Assembly (NCBI GenBank): GCA_001418405.1
Contig: LIQL01000313.1
Coordinates: 1-33,940, forward strand
DNA from: Streptomyces diastatochromogenes
GTDB taxonomy: Bacteria > Actinomycetota > Actinomycetes > Streptomycetales > Streptomycetaceae
Reading direction: 5' to 3'
Length of the DNA stretch: 33,940 nt
The position numbers and the translations under genes are program-made. Below are positions 1 to 8,585 of the stretch, one piece after another (positions within the stretch are counted from its first letter, which is position 1; every line of letters begins with the position of its first letter). The notes under the pieces are model-generated. The model searched no databases, was not told the DNA's origin, and saw nothing but the letters and a program-made list of their open reading frames with translations.

Positions 1-371
1 GGGCGGGGCAGGGCAGCCGATCGTACGCGCCGCCCCGGGGCGGTCGGACCGCCACCTCGCGGCGCTCGCCCCGACCGGCACCGACGGCGCTCCCGCACGC
101 CGCCGAAAGGGAGACTTAACTGCCTCTTCATAGCGGGGCGTTGGAAAATCCGTAGCCTTTGGACATCCCGGTCCGGTGCGCGGCGGGAGTCGTGCGGGGC
201 GGTGATACCGGTCCCGCAGAACGCCGGCGAATATCGGCCAGAATCGGCCCGATCGCCTTCGAACATGATCGCTTACCCTGACCACTGCCGCGGAACAACG
301 AGGTCCGCATCCCGGGAGGAGGCCGCGCAGGCCACCTGGTGGACCGTTGTCGCGATCACGAAAGGGGAATG
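1..371. other. Left-edge region upstream of the first regulator; no convincing gene
   Basis: No reading frame here looks like a complete gene. Frame 2 is open from the window edge to a TAG near 138 and is G/C-rich at third positions up to about position 100, so the tail of a plus-strand gene entering from the left cannot be excluded. A perfect 14-bp palindrome CCGCCCCGGGGCGG lies at 30-43. From about 110 the sequence becomes less GC-rich, as expected of a promoter region for the regulator that follows. No good -35/-10 pair was identified. Confidence 0.35.
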
Positions 372-1358
372 ATGAACGCCACGCCGCACGTTGGGCAGAA
401 TTCACCCGATGACGCATTCCTGCAATTAGTCTACGGCGCCGTGTGCGGTCCGTTCGGCGAGGAAACCGACGCCGCGGAAATAGCCACCGAACTCGGCGTT
501 CCCCTTACCGAAACGACCGCCGCACTCACCGAACTCACCGCACTGGGTTTACTGCGGAACGGACCGAATCAGGGATGGGTCGCGGTCTCCCCGCACGAAG
601 CGGTGAGCCGGGTCATCGGGCCGCTGGAACACGAGATGCACACCCGGCGCCTCCAGATCGAGCGGGCGCGGCGGCGCATGATGTCCTTCGCCTCGACGTT
701 CGACGCCCATGCCCGCGGCGGCGGCGGGCAGATCGAGCTGATCGAGGACCTCGCGGACGTGCGGCGGACCATCGCCGAACTCAGCGCGCGGGCCAAGCGG
801 GAGATCCTGACCGCGCAGCCGGGCGGCGGCCGCCGAGAGGACGTCCTCGTGGAGGCGGCCCCCCGCGACTACGACACGCTGCGCAGGGGCGTCACGATGC
901 GCATGCTCTACCAGCACACGGCCCGGTCGAGCCTGGGCACGCAGTCGTACGTGGAGCAGGTGACCCGGCTCGGCGCGCAGGTGCGCACCCTGGACGACCA
1001 GTTCATGCGCTTTTTGGTGTTCGACCGGGAATGCGCGGTGTTCGCGGTTCCGCAGAGCCAGGACGCGGCGGTGCTCGTCCGGGATCCCTATGTCGTGGAC
1101 TTCATCACCGACGTGTACGAGCGCATGTGGTTGACGGCCGTGCCGTTCACGGTCGACGCGGATACGCAACCGGAAATCACCCATGACGTGAAGGAGGCCA
1201 TCATTCGGCTGCTCACCGCCGGGTTGACGGATGCGGCGGTCGCCCGGCGGCTGGGCATGTCGGTGCGCACCTGCCGCAGACACGTGGCGGAAATCATGGC
1301 CGCGCTGGGTGCCGAAAGTCGCTTTCAGGCCGGATATCTGTTGGCCGTGCACGAATAG
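372..1358 (+). CDS. TrmB/PLD-like transcriptional regulator with C-terminal LuxR-type helix-turn-helix
   Basis: A 328-aa regulator. The N-terminal ~75 residues look like a TrmB-type winged helix (AEIATELGVPLTETTAAL, then LGLLRNG). The middle (~110-260) resembles the phospholipase-D-like effector region of actinobacterial TrmB/LuxR hybrids. The last ~55 residues form a LuxR-type HTH (LTDAAVARRLGMSVRTCRRH). The start at 372 gives workable spacing from the AAAGGGG sequence at 361-367; ATG 369 and GTG 339 are in-frame alternatives. It has two TTA codons (426-428, codon 19; 549-551, codon 60), so translation probably depends on the bldA tRNA. It is convergent with the 16-gene minus-strand operon and is the likely pathway-specific regulator of it; that role is inferred from position only. 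Confidence 0.85.
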   Translation: MNATPHVGQNSPDDAFLQLVYGAVCGPFGEETDAAEIATELGVPLTETTAALTELTALGLLRNGPNQGWVAVSPHEAVSRVIGPLEHEMHTRRLQIERARRRMMSFASTFDAHARGGGGQIELIEDLADVRRTIAELSARAKREILTAQPGGGRREDVLVEAAPRDYDTLRRGVTMRMLYQHTARSSLGTQSYVEQVTRLGAQVRTLDDQFMRFLVFDRECAVFAVPQSQDAAVLVRDPYVVDFITDVYERMWLTAVPFTVDADTQPEITHDVKEAIIRLLTAGLTDAAVARRLGMSVRTCRRHVAEIMAALGAESRFQAGYLLAVHE

Positions 1359-1582
1359 GGCGGAAAACGAGTGCTCGGACCGGCGACGCCCCGCCGCGCC
1401 CCCGCGCCGCCTTCCGCATCGGTTCCCCCGGTCCGTCGTCGCGACCGTGCCACGGGTGAGGGCACGGCAGCCGACGGACGGGCCCGGTGCACGAGGTGGC
1501 CTCGGCGGTGACGGTGGATGGGGAGAATTTCGGTCATCGCCGAGGGCGCGCCGGCGACGGCTTGCGACGTGCCCGCGCCGGA

Positions 1583-1616
1583 GCCCCGTGCGACGCCCGG
1601 CCGGGGTGCACGGGGC
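1583..1616. terminator. Inverted repeat between convergent genes, possible bidirectional terminator
   Basis: Left arm GCCCCGTGC (1583-1591) pairs perfectly with right arm GCACGGGGC (1608-1616). The loop contains the self-complementary CCCGGCCGGG. It sits 17 nt beyond the stop of the minus-strand operon's last gene and downstream of the plus-strand regulator, where a terminator is expected. There is no T-tract, which is common in Streptomyces. Confidence 0.45.
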
Positions 1617-1632
1617 TGCGGCGCGCGGCCGG

Positions 1633-2487
1633 TCAGCGCGCCGGACGGAGCTCCAGGGTGCAGCACTTCACGCTGCCGCCGGCCTTGAGCAGTTCGGTCA
1701 GCTCCACCCCGATCGGGAGGAACCCGCGGGCGCTCAGCTCCTGCTTGAGGTGGACCGCGGCGTCCGGCAGCAGGACGTGCCGGCCGTCCGAGAGCGCGTT
1801 GAGTCCGAAGACCGCGGCGTCCTCGGCGGTGGCGCGGATCGCGTCGGGGAACAGTTCCCGCAGCACGGCCTGGCTGCCCGGGGTGAACGCCTCGGGGTAG
1901 TACATGACCTCGTCGTCGGAGAGCACCGCGAGCGCGGTGTCCAGGTGGTAGAACTCGGGGTTCACCAGGGTCAGGCCGATGACCGGCAGGCCGAAGAACT
2001 CCTGGGCCTCGGCGTGCGCCCGCGGGTCCGTCCGGAATCCGGTGCCGGCCAGCACCTTCCGCCCCACGACCAGGTAGTCGCCCTCCCCCTCGTTGATGTG
2101 CTCGGGCCAGTAGACGTCGGTGTAGCCCTGGGCGGCGAACCAGGAGAGGTAGGCGGGGCCTTCGGCGGTCCGCTCGACGTGCCGGAACCGGGCCCCGAAC
2201 ACCCGGCCGTCGACGACGGTGGCGCCGTTCGCCGCGAAGACCATGTCGGGCAGCCCGGGGAGCGGCTCGATCACCTCCACGGTGTGCCCCAACGTCCGGT
2301 AGAGCTCGGCGAGTCGGGTCCACTGGGCGAGGGCGAGAGCGCCGTCGACCGGCTTGCCCGGGTCCATCCACGGGTTGATGGAGTAGGTCACGTCGAAGTG
2401 CCGGGGCGGGCACATCAGGAACCGGCGGGGCGTGGCGATCCGCGCGGGCGCTGCGGTGCCGGCCTCGGTGGCGGTGGTGGGTGACAC
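1633..2487 (-). CDS. DDAH/arginine deiminase-family amidinohydrolase
   Basis: A 284-aa member of the guanidino-group-modifying family (dimethylarginine dimethylaminohydrolase, arginine deiminase, amidinotransferase). Visible family marks are PDMVFAANG (80-88), the acidic EGEGDYL stretch (133-139), NPEFYHLDTAL with the likely catalytic His181, and GGSVKCCTLEL near the C-terminus with Cys275 as the probable nucleophile (C276 adjacent). Members cleave or transfer the amidino carbon of arginine derivatives. The GTG start at 2487 has AAGGGAG at good spacing. It is the last gene of the left operon, 122 nt after the MFS gene. It could supply citrulline/ornithine, or act on a guanidino group of the product; the sequence does not decide. 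A housekeeping arginine-catabolic role is possible. Confidence 0.85.
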   Translation of the reverse strand: MSPTTATEAGTAAPARIATPRRFLMCPPRHFDVTYSINPWMDPGKPVDGALALAQWTRLAELYRTLGHTVEVIEPLPGLPDMVFAANGATVVDGRVFGARFRHVERTAEGPAYLSWFAAQGYTDVYWPEHINEGEGDYLVVGRKVLAGTGFRTDPRAHAEAQEFFGLPVIGLTLVNPEFYHLDTALAVLSDDEVMYYPEAFTPGSQAVLRELFPDAIRATAEDAAVFGLNALSDGRHVLLPDAAVHLKQELSARGFLPIGVELTELLKAGGSVKCCTLELRPAR

Positions 2488-2609
2488 GGCGTTCTCCCTT
2501 GTGGGGTGAGGTGGGGCCGGCGACGGCAGGGTGCTCCGCGGGGCCGGCTCGGGGTGGCGGAGGGCACGTCGGTGGACGCGTTCCGCGGTGGTCGTGAGGG
2601 GACGCGGCG

Positions 2610-3893
2610 TCAGCCGTCGTCCTCGGCCTTGGTGGTGGCGTCGTCCTTCAGGGAGGCCACGGCGCCCAGCCGGCCCACCCCGAACCAGGCCGGGAGGAGG
2701 GCCAGCACGGAGACCGCGCCGAGCAGGAGCCAGGCAGCCCGGCCCATGCCGGTCCACAGGGCGACGCCCACGACCGGGCCGATGGCGGTGCCGATGCCGA
2801 ACATGGCGTGGGCCGCCCCGACGTACCGGCCGCCCGCCTGGGCGGGGGCGGCCACGGCCGGGTAGGCGAACATGGTGGGCCCCTCGATGATCTCCGCCAG
2901 CGTCCACAGCAGGGTGCCGACGAAGAAGACGGCCAGACCGCCCGGCAGCGCGTACAGGGCCATGCCGGCGCCGAGCAGGACGAAGCCCACGGTGAGCACG
3001 GTGCGGATGCGCCAGCTCTGCACGACCTTGGTCATCAGCAGCTCGAAGCAGATGACCACCGCTCCGTTGACGGCGACCATCGCCCCGTACCAGAACGTGC
3101 TGTAGCCCTGGGCGCGCAGGGCCAGCGGCAGGGTGCTCAGGTACTGGATGTAGACCGCCGAGTTGAGCAGCACCGCCACCAGGTAGGCGAGGTAGCGGCG
3201 ATCGCGCAGGACCGTGCGGTAGGTGGCCCGGGGCGGTGCGGGGGCCGCGGATCCGGCGGGCGGCGCCTGCGGCGGGGTGGCCGCGGTGCGCGGCAGCGCC
3301 ACCAGGACCACCACCGCGTAGGCGAGGGCCGCGACGGCCTCCCCGTAGAACAGCAGGTCGTAGGAGACCGCCACCAGCAGCGTGCCGAGCAGCGGGGCGG
3401 CCGTGGTGCCGAGGTTGAGGGCCAGGCGGTACATCGCGGTCACCATCACCTGGCGGTTGCCGGGGGTGAGTTCGGCGATGTAGGCCGCGGCGGCCGGCCG
3501 GTACACCTGGCTGATGAGTCCGGCCAGTCCCACGGACACCAGCAGGAGCGGGTACAGCGTGACGTGCAGCACGGCGACCAGCAGCGCCGCGGTGCCGGCC
3601 ATCCCGAGCACGATGGTCCGGCGGGCCCCGATGCGGTCGCTCAGGGTCCCGCCCAGGAGCACGCCGAGCACCGAGCCGACGCCGTAGACGCCCAGCGCGG
3701 TGCCGCCCTGGACGGCGGTGAAGCCGCGGCCGGTCATGAACAGCACGAGGAAGACCTGGAGGAAGCCGCCCAACTTGTTGACCAGGACGCCGAACAGCAG
3801 CGCCTTGACCGCGAACGGCGAGCCGGCGAAGGTGGCCAGCACTCCGGCGTCGGCCGTGCCCGGTGCCGGCTTGGCCTCGGTGACGTCGCTCAT
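2610..3893 (-). CDS. MFS transporter, probable product exporter
   Basis: A 427-aa integral membrane protein with about 12 hydrophobic segments and a charged central loop (about 195-225). GGTLSDRIGARRTIVLG, between the second and third segments, is the classical MFS loop 2-3 motif (G-x-x-x-D-R-x-G-R-R). The TKAEDDG tail is polar. Its ATG overlaps the stop of the ATP-grasp gene upstream (ATGA, 3890-3893), so the two are translationally coupled. Its place near the end of a biosynthetic operon fits drug/metabolite export and self-protection; the substrate cannot be read from sequence. Confidence 0.88.
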   Translation of the reverse strand: MSDVTEAKPAPGTADAGVLATFAGSPFAVKALLFGVLVNKLGGFLQVFLVLFMTGRGFTAVQGGTALGVYGVGSVLGVLLGGTLSDRIGARRTIVLGMAGTAALLVAVLHVTLYPLLLVSVGLAGLISQVYRPAAAAYIAELTPGNRQVMVTAMYRLALNLGTTAAPLLGTLLVAVSYDLLFYGEAVAALAYAVVVLVALPRTAATPPQAPPAGSAAPAPPRATYRTVLRDRRYLAYLVAVLLNSAVYIQYLSTLPLALRAQGYSTFWYGAMVAVNGAVVICFELLMTKVVQSWRIRTVLTVGFVLLGAGMALYALPGGLAVFFVGTLLWTLAEIIEGPTMFAYPAVAAPAQAGGRYVGAAHAMFGIGTAIGPVVGVALWTGMGRAAWLLLGAVSVLALLPAWFGVGRLGAVASLKDDATTKAEDDG

Positions 3894-5155
3894 CGGCCCG
3901 CACCGGGGTGGCGTTCGACGATGCGCAGGGCCGCGGCCGCCGCGTCGAGTGCCGCCTCGCACCGCTCGGCCGTCGGGGCGACCGCGGTGACATAGGCGAC
4001 CCGGCCGGTCAGCAGCCCGCGCGGCGGCGGGGAGACCGTGTCGCCGGGGCCGACCAGCACCACGGCCCGGTCTGTCTCGGGCGGCAGCGCGGCGGCGTCG
4101 AAGTCCACGCTGTCGATGACGGTGTCGTCGTGGTCGGCGTGCAGGAACCGCACGGCCGCCACCAGGTCCCGGTCCACGGTGATCTCCGGTTCCCGGCCGC
4201 ACGCCACGGCGGCGGCGACCAGCCCCGGGTCGATGCCGGAGGCCAGGCTGCCCAGGTAGGGGATCAGGTCGCCGCCGAGCCGGGCGTTGACCTCGATGAC
4301 CTTGGGCTCGGGGGTGAGCTTGAGTTCCGCGTGGGTCCAGCCGTCGGTGAAGCCGAGCGCGGTGTGGGTGTCCTGGAGGACCTGGAGGAACGCCGGGTCG
4401 GCGAGGAGCGGGTCGCGGTGCGTGACCACGTGGCCGGTCTCCTCGAAGTAGGGCGGGTAGCCGGTGCGCTTGTGGCCGACGAACAGCGGGCGGACCTTGC
4501 CGCCGACGACGACGGAGTCCACGCTCACCTCGGGCCCGTCGAGGTACTCCTCGACCAGGACGCCCTGGTCGTAGTCGGGCATGTGCGGCACGGTGGCGCG
4601 GTCCGCGAACCCGAAGAACTCGGTCATCTGCTCCGGGGAACGGACCAGGGACACCCCGTAACTGGCGGCGGCCGCACGGGGTTTGACCACCACCGGGTAG
4701 CCGATCCGCTCGGCCGCCACCAGCGCCTCGGCGGCCGTCCCCACCAGCGCGAACGCGGGCTGGGGCAGATGGGCGGCGGCCAGCGCGGTGCGGCTCTGGT
4801 GCTTGTCGCGGCACCGCCAGACGTCGTCGGCGGGGGTGGTCGGCAGCCCCAACGCGCCCGCGACCGCGGCGGCTTGGTGGACCCGGGCCTCGTCCCAGCT
4901 CAGCACGCCGTGCACGGGCTCGCGCGCGACGACCGCGGCGACCGCCTCGGACACCACGGTCAGCTCGGTGGAGGGCACCAGCGTGCTGCCGGCCAGGTAG
5001 GGCAGCTCCCAGCTGGGCTCGGACGTGTTGACCAGGTGGATGCGGTAGCGCGTGCTGATGGCCGCCAGGAGGTATTCCCGGTACTTGTGCGGGCCGGTCG
5101 AAATGAGCACCAGCAGGGGGCGGTCCTCGGCGGCGCGCGGTCGGGGTTGCTGCAT
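3890..5155 (-). CDS. ATP-grasp ligase (L-amino acid ligase / carboxylate-amine ligase type)
   Basis: A 421-aa ATP-grasp protein. The N-terminal preATP-grasp region (1-110) is followed by the ATP-binding lysine strand YPVVVKPRAAAASYGVSLV (about 174-192), the adenine-side strand VLVEEYLDGPEVSVDSV, and the metal-binding strand KVIEVNARLGGDLIPYL with the usual Glu and Asn. The HAELKLTPEPK context is typical of BacD/carnosine-synthase-like enzymes that join a carboxylate, as an acyl phosphate, to an amine. The ATG at 5155 has CTGGAG upstream. It lies 70 nt after the metallophosphoesterase gene and overlaps the MFS gene by 4 nt. It probably forms an amide or peptide bond in the left-block product; substrates are unknown. 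Confidence 0.88.
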   Translation of the reverse strand: MQQPRPRAAEDRPLLVLISTGPHKYREYLLAAISTRYRIHLVNTSEPSWELPYLAGSTLVPSTELTVVSEAVAAVVAREPVHGVLSWDEARVHQAAAVAGALGLPTTPADDVWRCRDKHQSRTALAAAHLPQPAFALVGTAAEALVAAERIGYPVVVKPRAAAASYGVSLVRSPEQMTEFFGFADRATVPHMPDYDQGVLVEEYLDGPEVSVDSVVVGGKVRPLFVGHKRTGYPPYFEETGHVVTHRDPLLADPAFLQVLQDTHTALGFTDGWTHAELKLTPEPKVIEVNARLGGDLIPYLGSLASGIDPGLVAAAVACGREPEITVDRDLVAAVRFLHADHDDTVIDSVDFDAAALPPETDRAVVLVGPGDTVSPPPRGLLTGRVAYVTAVAPTAERCEAALDAAAAALRIVERHPGAGR

Positions 5156-5225
5156 CGAGTCTCCAGGAGAGGGGTTGGTGCGGTGGTGCGGGAAGGTGCG
5201 GGGCGGCCGGCCTTTGAAAGCCGGG

Positions 5226-6008
5226 TCAAGCGGTGCGCACGGTCCGGTGATGACTTGTCAGGCGCCCCTCGTGGAGCAGGTGGAAGGTGAGCGCCGGGTC
5301 GGCGTCCTCGGTCTTCCACGACTGGCCCGGCTGCTGTTCCCAGGGCACCAGGGCCGTCGAGGCGACGCCGGGGGCGCACAGCAGCGGCCGGCCCGCGAAG
5401 GTCGTGGCCGCCGACGTGTGGGCGTGGCCGCACAGCACGGCGATCACCTGCGGATGGCGGTCCAGGACCGCGGCCAGCCCCTCGGCCTCGCGCAGGCCGA
5501 TCCGGTCGATGTAGGGCAGGCCCAGGTCGACCGGCGGATGGTGCAGGGCGACCAGGGCCGGCAGCCGCGGTGCGGCGGCCAACGCCGCGTCGAGCCAGGC
5601 CAGCGTCTCGGGCGCCAGCCGGCCCTCGGCGCGCCCGGGGATCGACGAGTCGCACAGGACGACGCGGGTGCCGGCGAGGTCCCGGACCTGGTTGACCGGT
5701 GCGTCGCCGGGCTCGCCGCCGCCGAGCAGGAGGCGGCGGAACGGCTCGCGGGCGTCGTGGTTGCCCGGGCAGACCAGCAGCGGGTGGCGGTCGGCCAGGG
5801 GCTTCAGCAGCTCCGCGGCCAACCGGTACTCGTCGTCGGTGCCGTGGTCGGCGAGGTCGCCGGTGACCAGCACGCCGTCGAACGTCCCGGGCAGGTCCAG
5901 CAGGTGCGCCACCACGGCCCGGGTCCGTTCGGTGGCGCGCGGTCCGCCGTCCAGGTGCAAATCGCTGAGGTGGGCCAGCACCGTCGGCGCCGGGCGGTCA
6001 GACGACAT
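5226..6008 (-). CDS. Calcineurin-like metallophosphoesterase (CpdA-like)
   Basis: A 260-aa class III phosphodiesterase/phosphatase. All dinuclear metal motifs are present: D16-L-H18 in HLSDLHLD, GD (50-51) in VTGDLADHG, GNHD (81-84), LHHPP, and CGHAHTS near residue 190. Related proteins hydrolyse cAMP, other cyclic nucleotides or phosphomonoesters. Its ATG lies inside the upstream ATP-grasp gene (11-nt overlap), indicating coupling. With a CYTH protein, a phosphodiesterase and a HAD phosphatase in the same operon, it may remove a phosphate protecting or activating group from a nucleotide-like intermediate; this is inference. Confidence 0.88.
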   Translation of the reverse strand: MSSDRPAPTVLAHLSDLHLDGGPRATERTRAVVAHLLDLPGTFDGVLVTGDLADHGTDDEYRLAAELLKPLADRHPLLVCPGNHDAREPFRRLLLGGGEPGDAPVNQVRDLAGTRVVLCDSSIPGRAEGRLAPETLAWLDAALAAAPRLPALVALHHPPVDLGLPYIDRIGLREAEGLAAVLDRHPQVIAVLCGHAHTSAATTFAGRPLLCAPGVASTALVPWEQQPGQSWKTEDADPALTFHLLHEGRLTSHHRTVRTA

Positions 6009-7257
6009 CGTAGAAGCCCTCCCCGTCGAGGTAGCGGGCCGTCATGTAGTCGTGGGTGACGGTGCCTTCGACCTCGTGGAGGAGGTGGACCAGCATCGGG
6101 TAGGTCATGTCGTTGACGGTGCGGGAGATCTCCTCGCCGGGCGCGACCTTCAGCAGCACGTCGTGGTAGCTCTCCAGGGCCTGGAGTTCGGCCAACCGCG
6201 GGTAGCCGGCGAGCTTTCCGCCGCTCGGCGCGATCATGTTCACACAGACGGCGTGCCGCTTCACCTCGTAGCCGGTCTCCCAACGGGCCAGGAAGTCCGC
6301 CGGGTCGGCGTAGGCCGCCACCGTCCACTCCAACTGGCTCTCGTCGAGCGCGGCGCGGGTGAGCAGCGGCAGCATCGCGCCGCAGACCCGGGCGCCCGTC
6401 TCGATGAGCCGGGGGCCCTGCGGGGTCAGTTTGAGTTCGGTGTGCGCGGGGCCGTTGCGCACCCCGAGGGCGTCCAGCACGGCGCCGGCGTAGGCGACGA
6501 GCTGCTCCTGCTCGGGACCGTCGCGGAGCATCAGTTGGGAGCCGCCGAGGAGGTCGCGCACGCCGTTGATGCCGAGGTGCTGGGTCTTCCACAGGTCGCA
6601 GACGTAGTGCTTGCCGTCGAGGCTGACGGTGTTCACGTAGTACTCGGCGCCCACCAGGTACTCCTGGGCGAGGACCGCGTCGTTGCGTTGGCCGACGGCG
6701 CTCTGCATGCCCATGAGGCGGTCGAAGGCGGCGCGGACCTCGTCGACGTCGTCGCAGAAGGTCACCCCGTCGTTGAGGGCGCTGCGCACCGGCTTGAGGA
6801 CGACCCGGCGGGGGGCCGGTCCGTACCAGTCGAGGAGGACGTCGAGGTCGGTGGCGAGGATCTGGTCGGCGACGGGCAGGCCGGCGGCCCGGACGGTCTC
6901 CTGCATCCGGGACTTGTCGCGCCGGGCGCTGCTCAGGCGGGTGCCGTTGGTGCGCAGACCCAGGGCTTCGCTGAGGACGTCGGCGAGTTCGACGCCGATC
7001 TCCGCGCCGGCGAGCAGCGCGGTCGGCGCGTACGCGCGTATCGCGTGCAGCGTCGCGTCGACATCGCCCTCGTGCAGGACCGTGCCGATGAAGTCCTCCG
7101 GTCGGAAGGACGCGGTGAAGGCGGCCGGCGGTGACGTCATGCTCTGCACGTGCAGGCAGTCGTACCCCCGGGCGTGGAAGAGCGGGGCGAGGTGACTGGC
7201 GGTGGAGTAGGCGTCGACGAGGGCGACGACGGGGCGCGGGGTCGATGCGTGGCTCAC
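5998..7257 (-). CDS. ATP-grasp domain protein, second ligase of the operon
   Basis: A 419-aa ATP-grasp enzyme. The GTG start at 7257 follows AAGGAG at 7-nt spacing and overlaps the antiporter stop (GTGA). ATP-binding signatures are RVVLKPVRSALNDGVTFC, VLAQEYLVGAEYYVNTV and the metal strand RLIETGARVCGAMLPLL, in which the usual Asn of the E-x-N-x-R motif is Gly (ETGAR). The C-terminal ~100 residues are a lid/C-terminal domain. It is clearly different from the other ATP-grasp protein of this operon, so the pathway probably makes two different amide/acyl-phosphate bonds. Acceptor and donor are unknown. Confidence 0.86.
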   Translation of the reverse strand: MSHASTPRPVVALVDAYSTASHLAPLFHARGYDCLHVQSMTSPPAAFTASFRPEDFIGTVLHEGDVDATLHAIRAYAPTALLAGAEIGVELADVLSEALGLRTNGTRLSSARRDKSRMQETVRAAGLPVADQILATDLDVLLDWYGPAPRRVVLKPVRSALNDGVTFCDDVDEVRAAFDRLMGMQSAVGQRNDAVLAQEYLVGAEYYVNTVSLDGKHYVCDLWKTQHLGINGVRDLLGGSQLMLRDGPEQEQLVAYAGAVLDALGVRNGPAHTELKLTPQGPRLIETGARVCGAMLPLLTRAALDESQLEWTVAAYADPADFLARWETGYEVKRHAVCVNMIAPSGGKLAGYPRLAELQALESYHDVLLKVAPGEEISRTVNDMTYPMLVHLLHEVEGTVTHDYMTARYLDGEGFYDVV

Positions 7258-8585
7258 GTCGGGACTCCTTGTTCCTGTGGCTGCCGTGCTGGTGCGAGTG
7301 GTGTCGGTTCGGTCGTCAACTGCCCTCGTGCGATGGCCCTTTCCAGCCACCAGCCGGCGAGGAGCGAGGTGATGACGGCGGTGAGCACGAGCGTGGTGAA
7401 CATAGCGGAGTTGACGATCTGCGCGTCGAGGGCGACGGTGGCCAGGACGATGCCGGGGCCGCCCCGGGCGTTCAGGGCCACCGCGAGGTGCCGGGAGTCC
7501 GCCGCGGGCCGCTGCGCGAGGCGGGCGCCGAGGTAGACGCTGACCGCCTTCACCGCGCAGGCCACCGCGATGAAGGCGAGCGTGAAGCCGGGGTTGAACG
7601 CGCGCACCAGGTCCAGCCGGAGCCCGACCACCGCGAAGTAGATCGGGATGAAGAAGCCGGTGGCGAAGCCGCGCACGCTCCGCAGGGCGTCCGCCGCCGC
7701 CGGCGCCGTCCGCCCGCCGACGCTGGACATCAGCCCGACGACGAAGGCGCCGTACATGGGTGCCACGCCGAGGTAGCTGCACAGGGCGGCGGCGGCCAGG
7801 ACGGCGGCGACGCGCACCGCCAGTCCGTTCACCGGGCCCGGGCCGCCGCCGGGCGCCAGCCGGCGGATGACCAGTCCGAGCAGGGCGACGGCGCCGAGGA
7901 AGGCCAGCGACGCGACGGAGTGGTAGGCCGCGGAGGCGCCGGCCGAGGTGATCCCCAGTTCGGGGGCGAGGCCGAAGGCACGCGGCCCGGCGCTGCTCAC
8001 CATGCCGACGGCGATGGAGATCACCACGTTGAGGGCGATGTCCTCCAGCGCGGCGACGGAGAGGATCACGCGGGCGAAGGGCGTGTTGATCAGACCCAGG
8101 TCCATCATGATCCGCGAGATGACCGGGATGCTGGTGATCGCGATGCCGCAGGCGATGATGAGCGTCAGGGCCGTGGTGTTCCGCGCCGGCCCGAGCTGGC
8201 CCGACAGGTCGACGACCTTGGCCAGCAGCAGGCCGAACGCGAACGGCACCACCATGCCCACCACCGCGATCAGTGCGACGGCCCGGCCGTCCCGGCGGGA
8301 GAAGACGGTCCGCATCTCCAGGCCGGCGAGGAACATCAGCAGCAGCATGCCGAGTTGGTAGACCAGCTCCAGGCAGGTGGCCACCGGGCCCTGGCGCGGG
8401 AAGAGCCACTGCTCCGCCTGCGGGGCGAGCTGTCCCAGCAGGGTGGGGCCGAGCAGCAGGCCGCCGAGGATCTCACCGATCACCGGCGGCTGCCGGAACC
8501 TGGCGAAGAGCCGGCCCACCAGGTGGGCGGCGAGCAGCAGGAGCAGCAGGGCGGCCAGGGCCCGGCACAGGTCACCCTGTGACAC
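7254..8585 (-). CDS. Cation/proton antiporter (CPA2, Kef-type)
   Basis: A 443-aa membrane protein with about 12-13 hydrophobic segments. Characteristic features are PPVIGEILGGLLLGPTLLG (about 33-51), LMFLAGLEM (about 84-92) and ITSIPVISRIMMDLGLI in the ion-translocation core. No RCK/TrkA-N domain is attached. The GTG start at 8585 overlaps the dCTP-deaminase-like gene by 14 nt and its end overlaps the ATP-grasp start (GTGA), so it is embedded in the biosynthetic operon. Members exchange K+/Na+ for H+. Here it may give tolerance to, or drive efflux of, a charged product; that role is a guess. Confidence 0.87.
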   Translation of the reverse strand: MSQGDLCRALAALLLLLLAAHLVGRLFARFRQPPVIGEILGGLLLGPTLLGQLAPQAEQWLFPRQGPVATCLELVYQLGMLLLMFLAGLEMRTVFSRRDGRAVALIAVVGMVVPFAFGLLLAKVVDLSGQLGPARNTTALTLIIACGIAITSIPVISRIMMDLGLINTPFARVILSVAALEDIALNVVISIAVGMVSSAGPRAFGLAPELGITSAGASAAYHSVASLAFLGAVALLGLVIRRLAPGGGPGPVNGLAVRVAAVLAAAALCSYLGVAPMYGAFVVGLMSSVGGRTAPAAADALRSVRGFATGFFIPIYFAVVGLRLDLVRAFNPGFTLAFIAVACAVKAVSVYLGARLAQRPAADSRHLAVALNARGGPGIVLATVALDAQIVNSAMFTTLVLTAVITSLLAGWWLERAIARGQLTTEPTPLAPARQPQEQGVPT

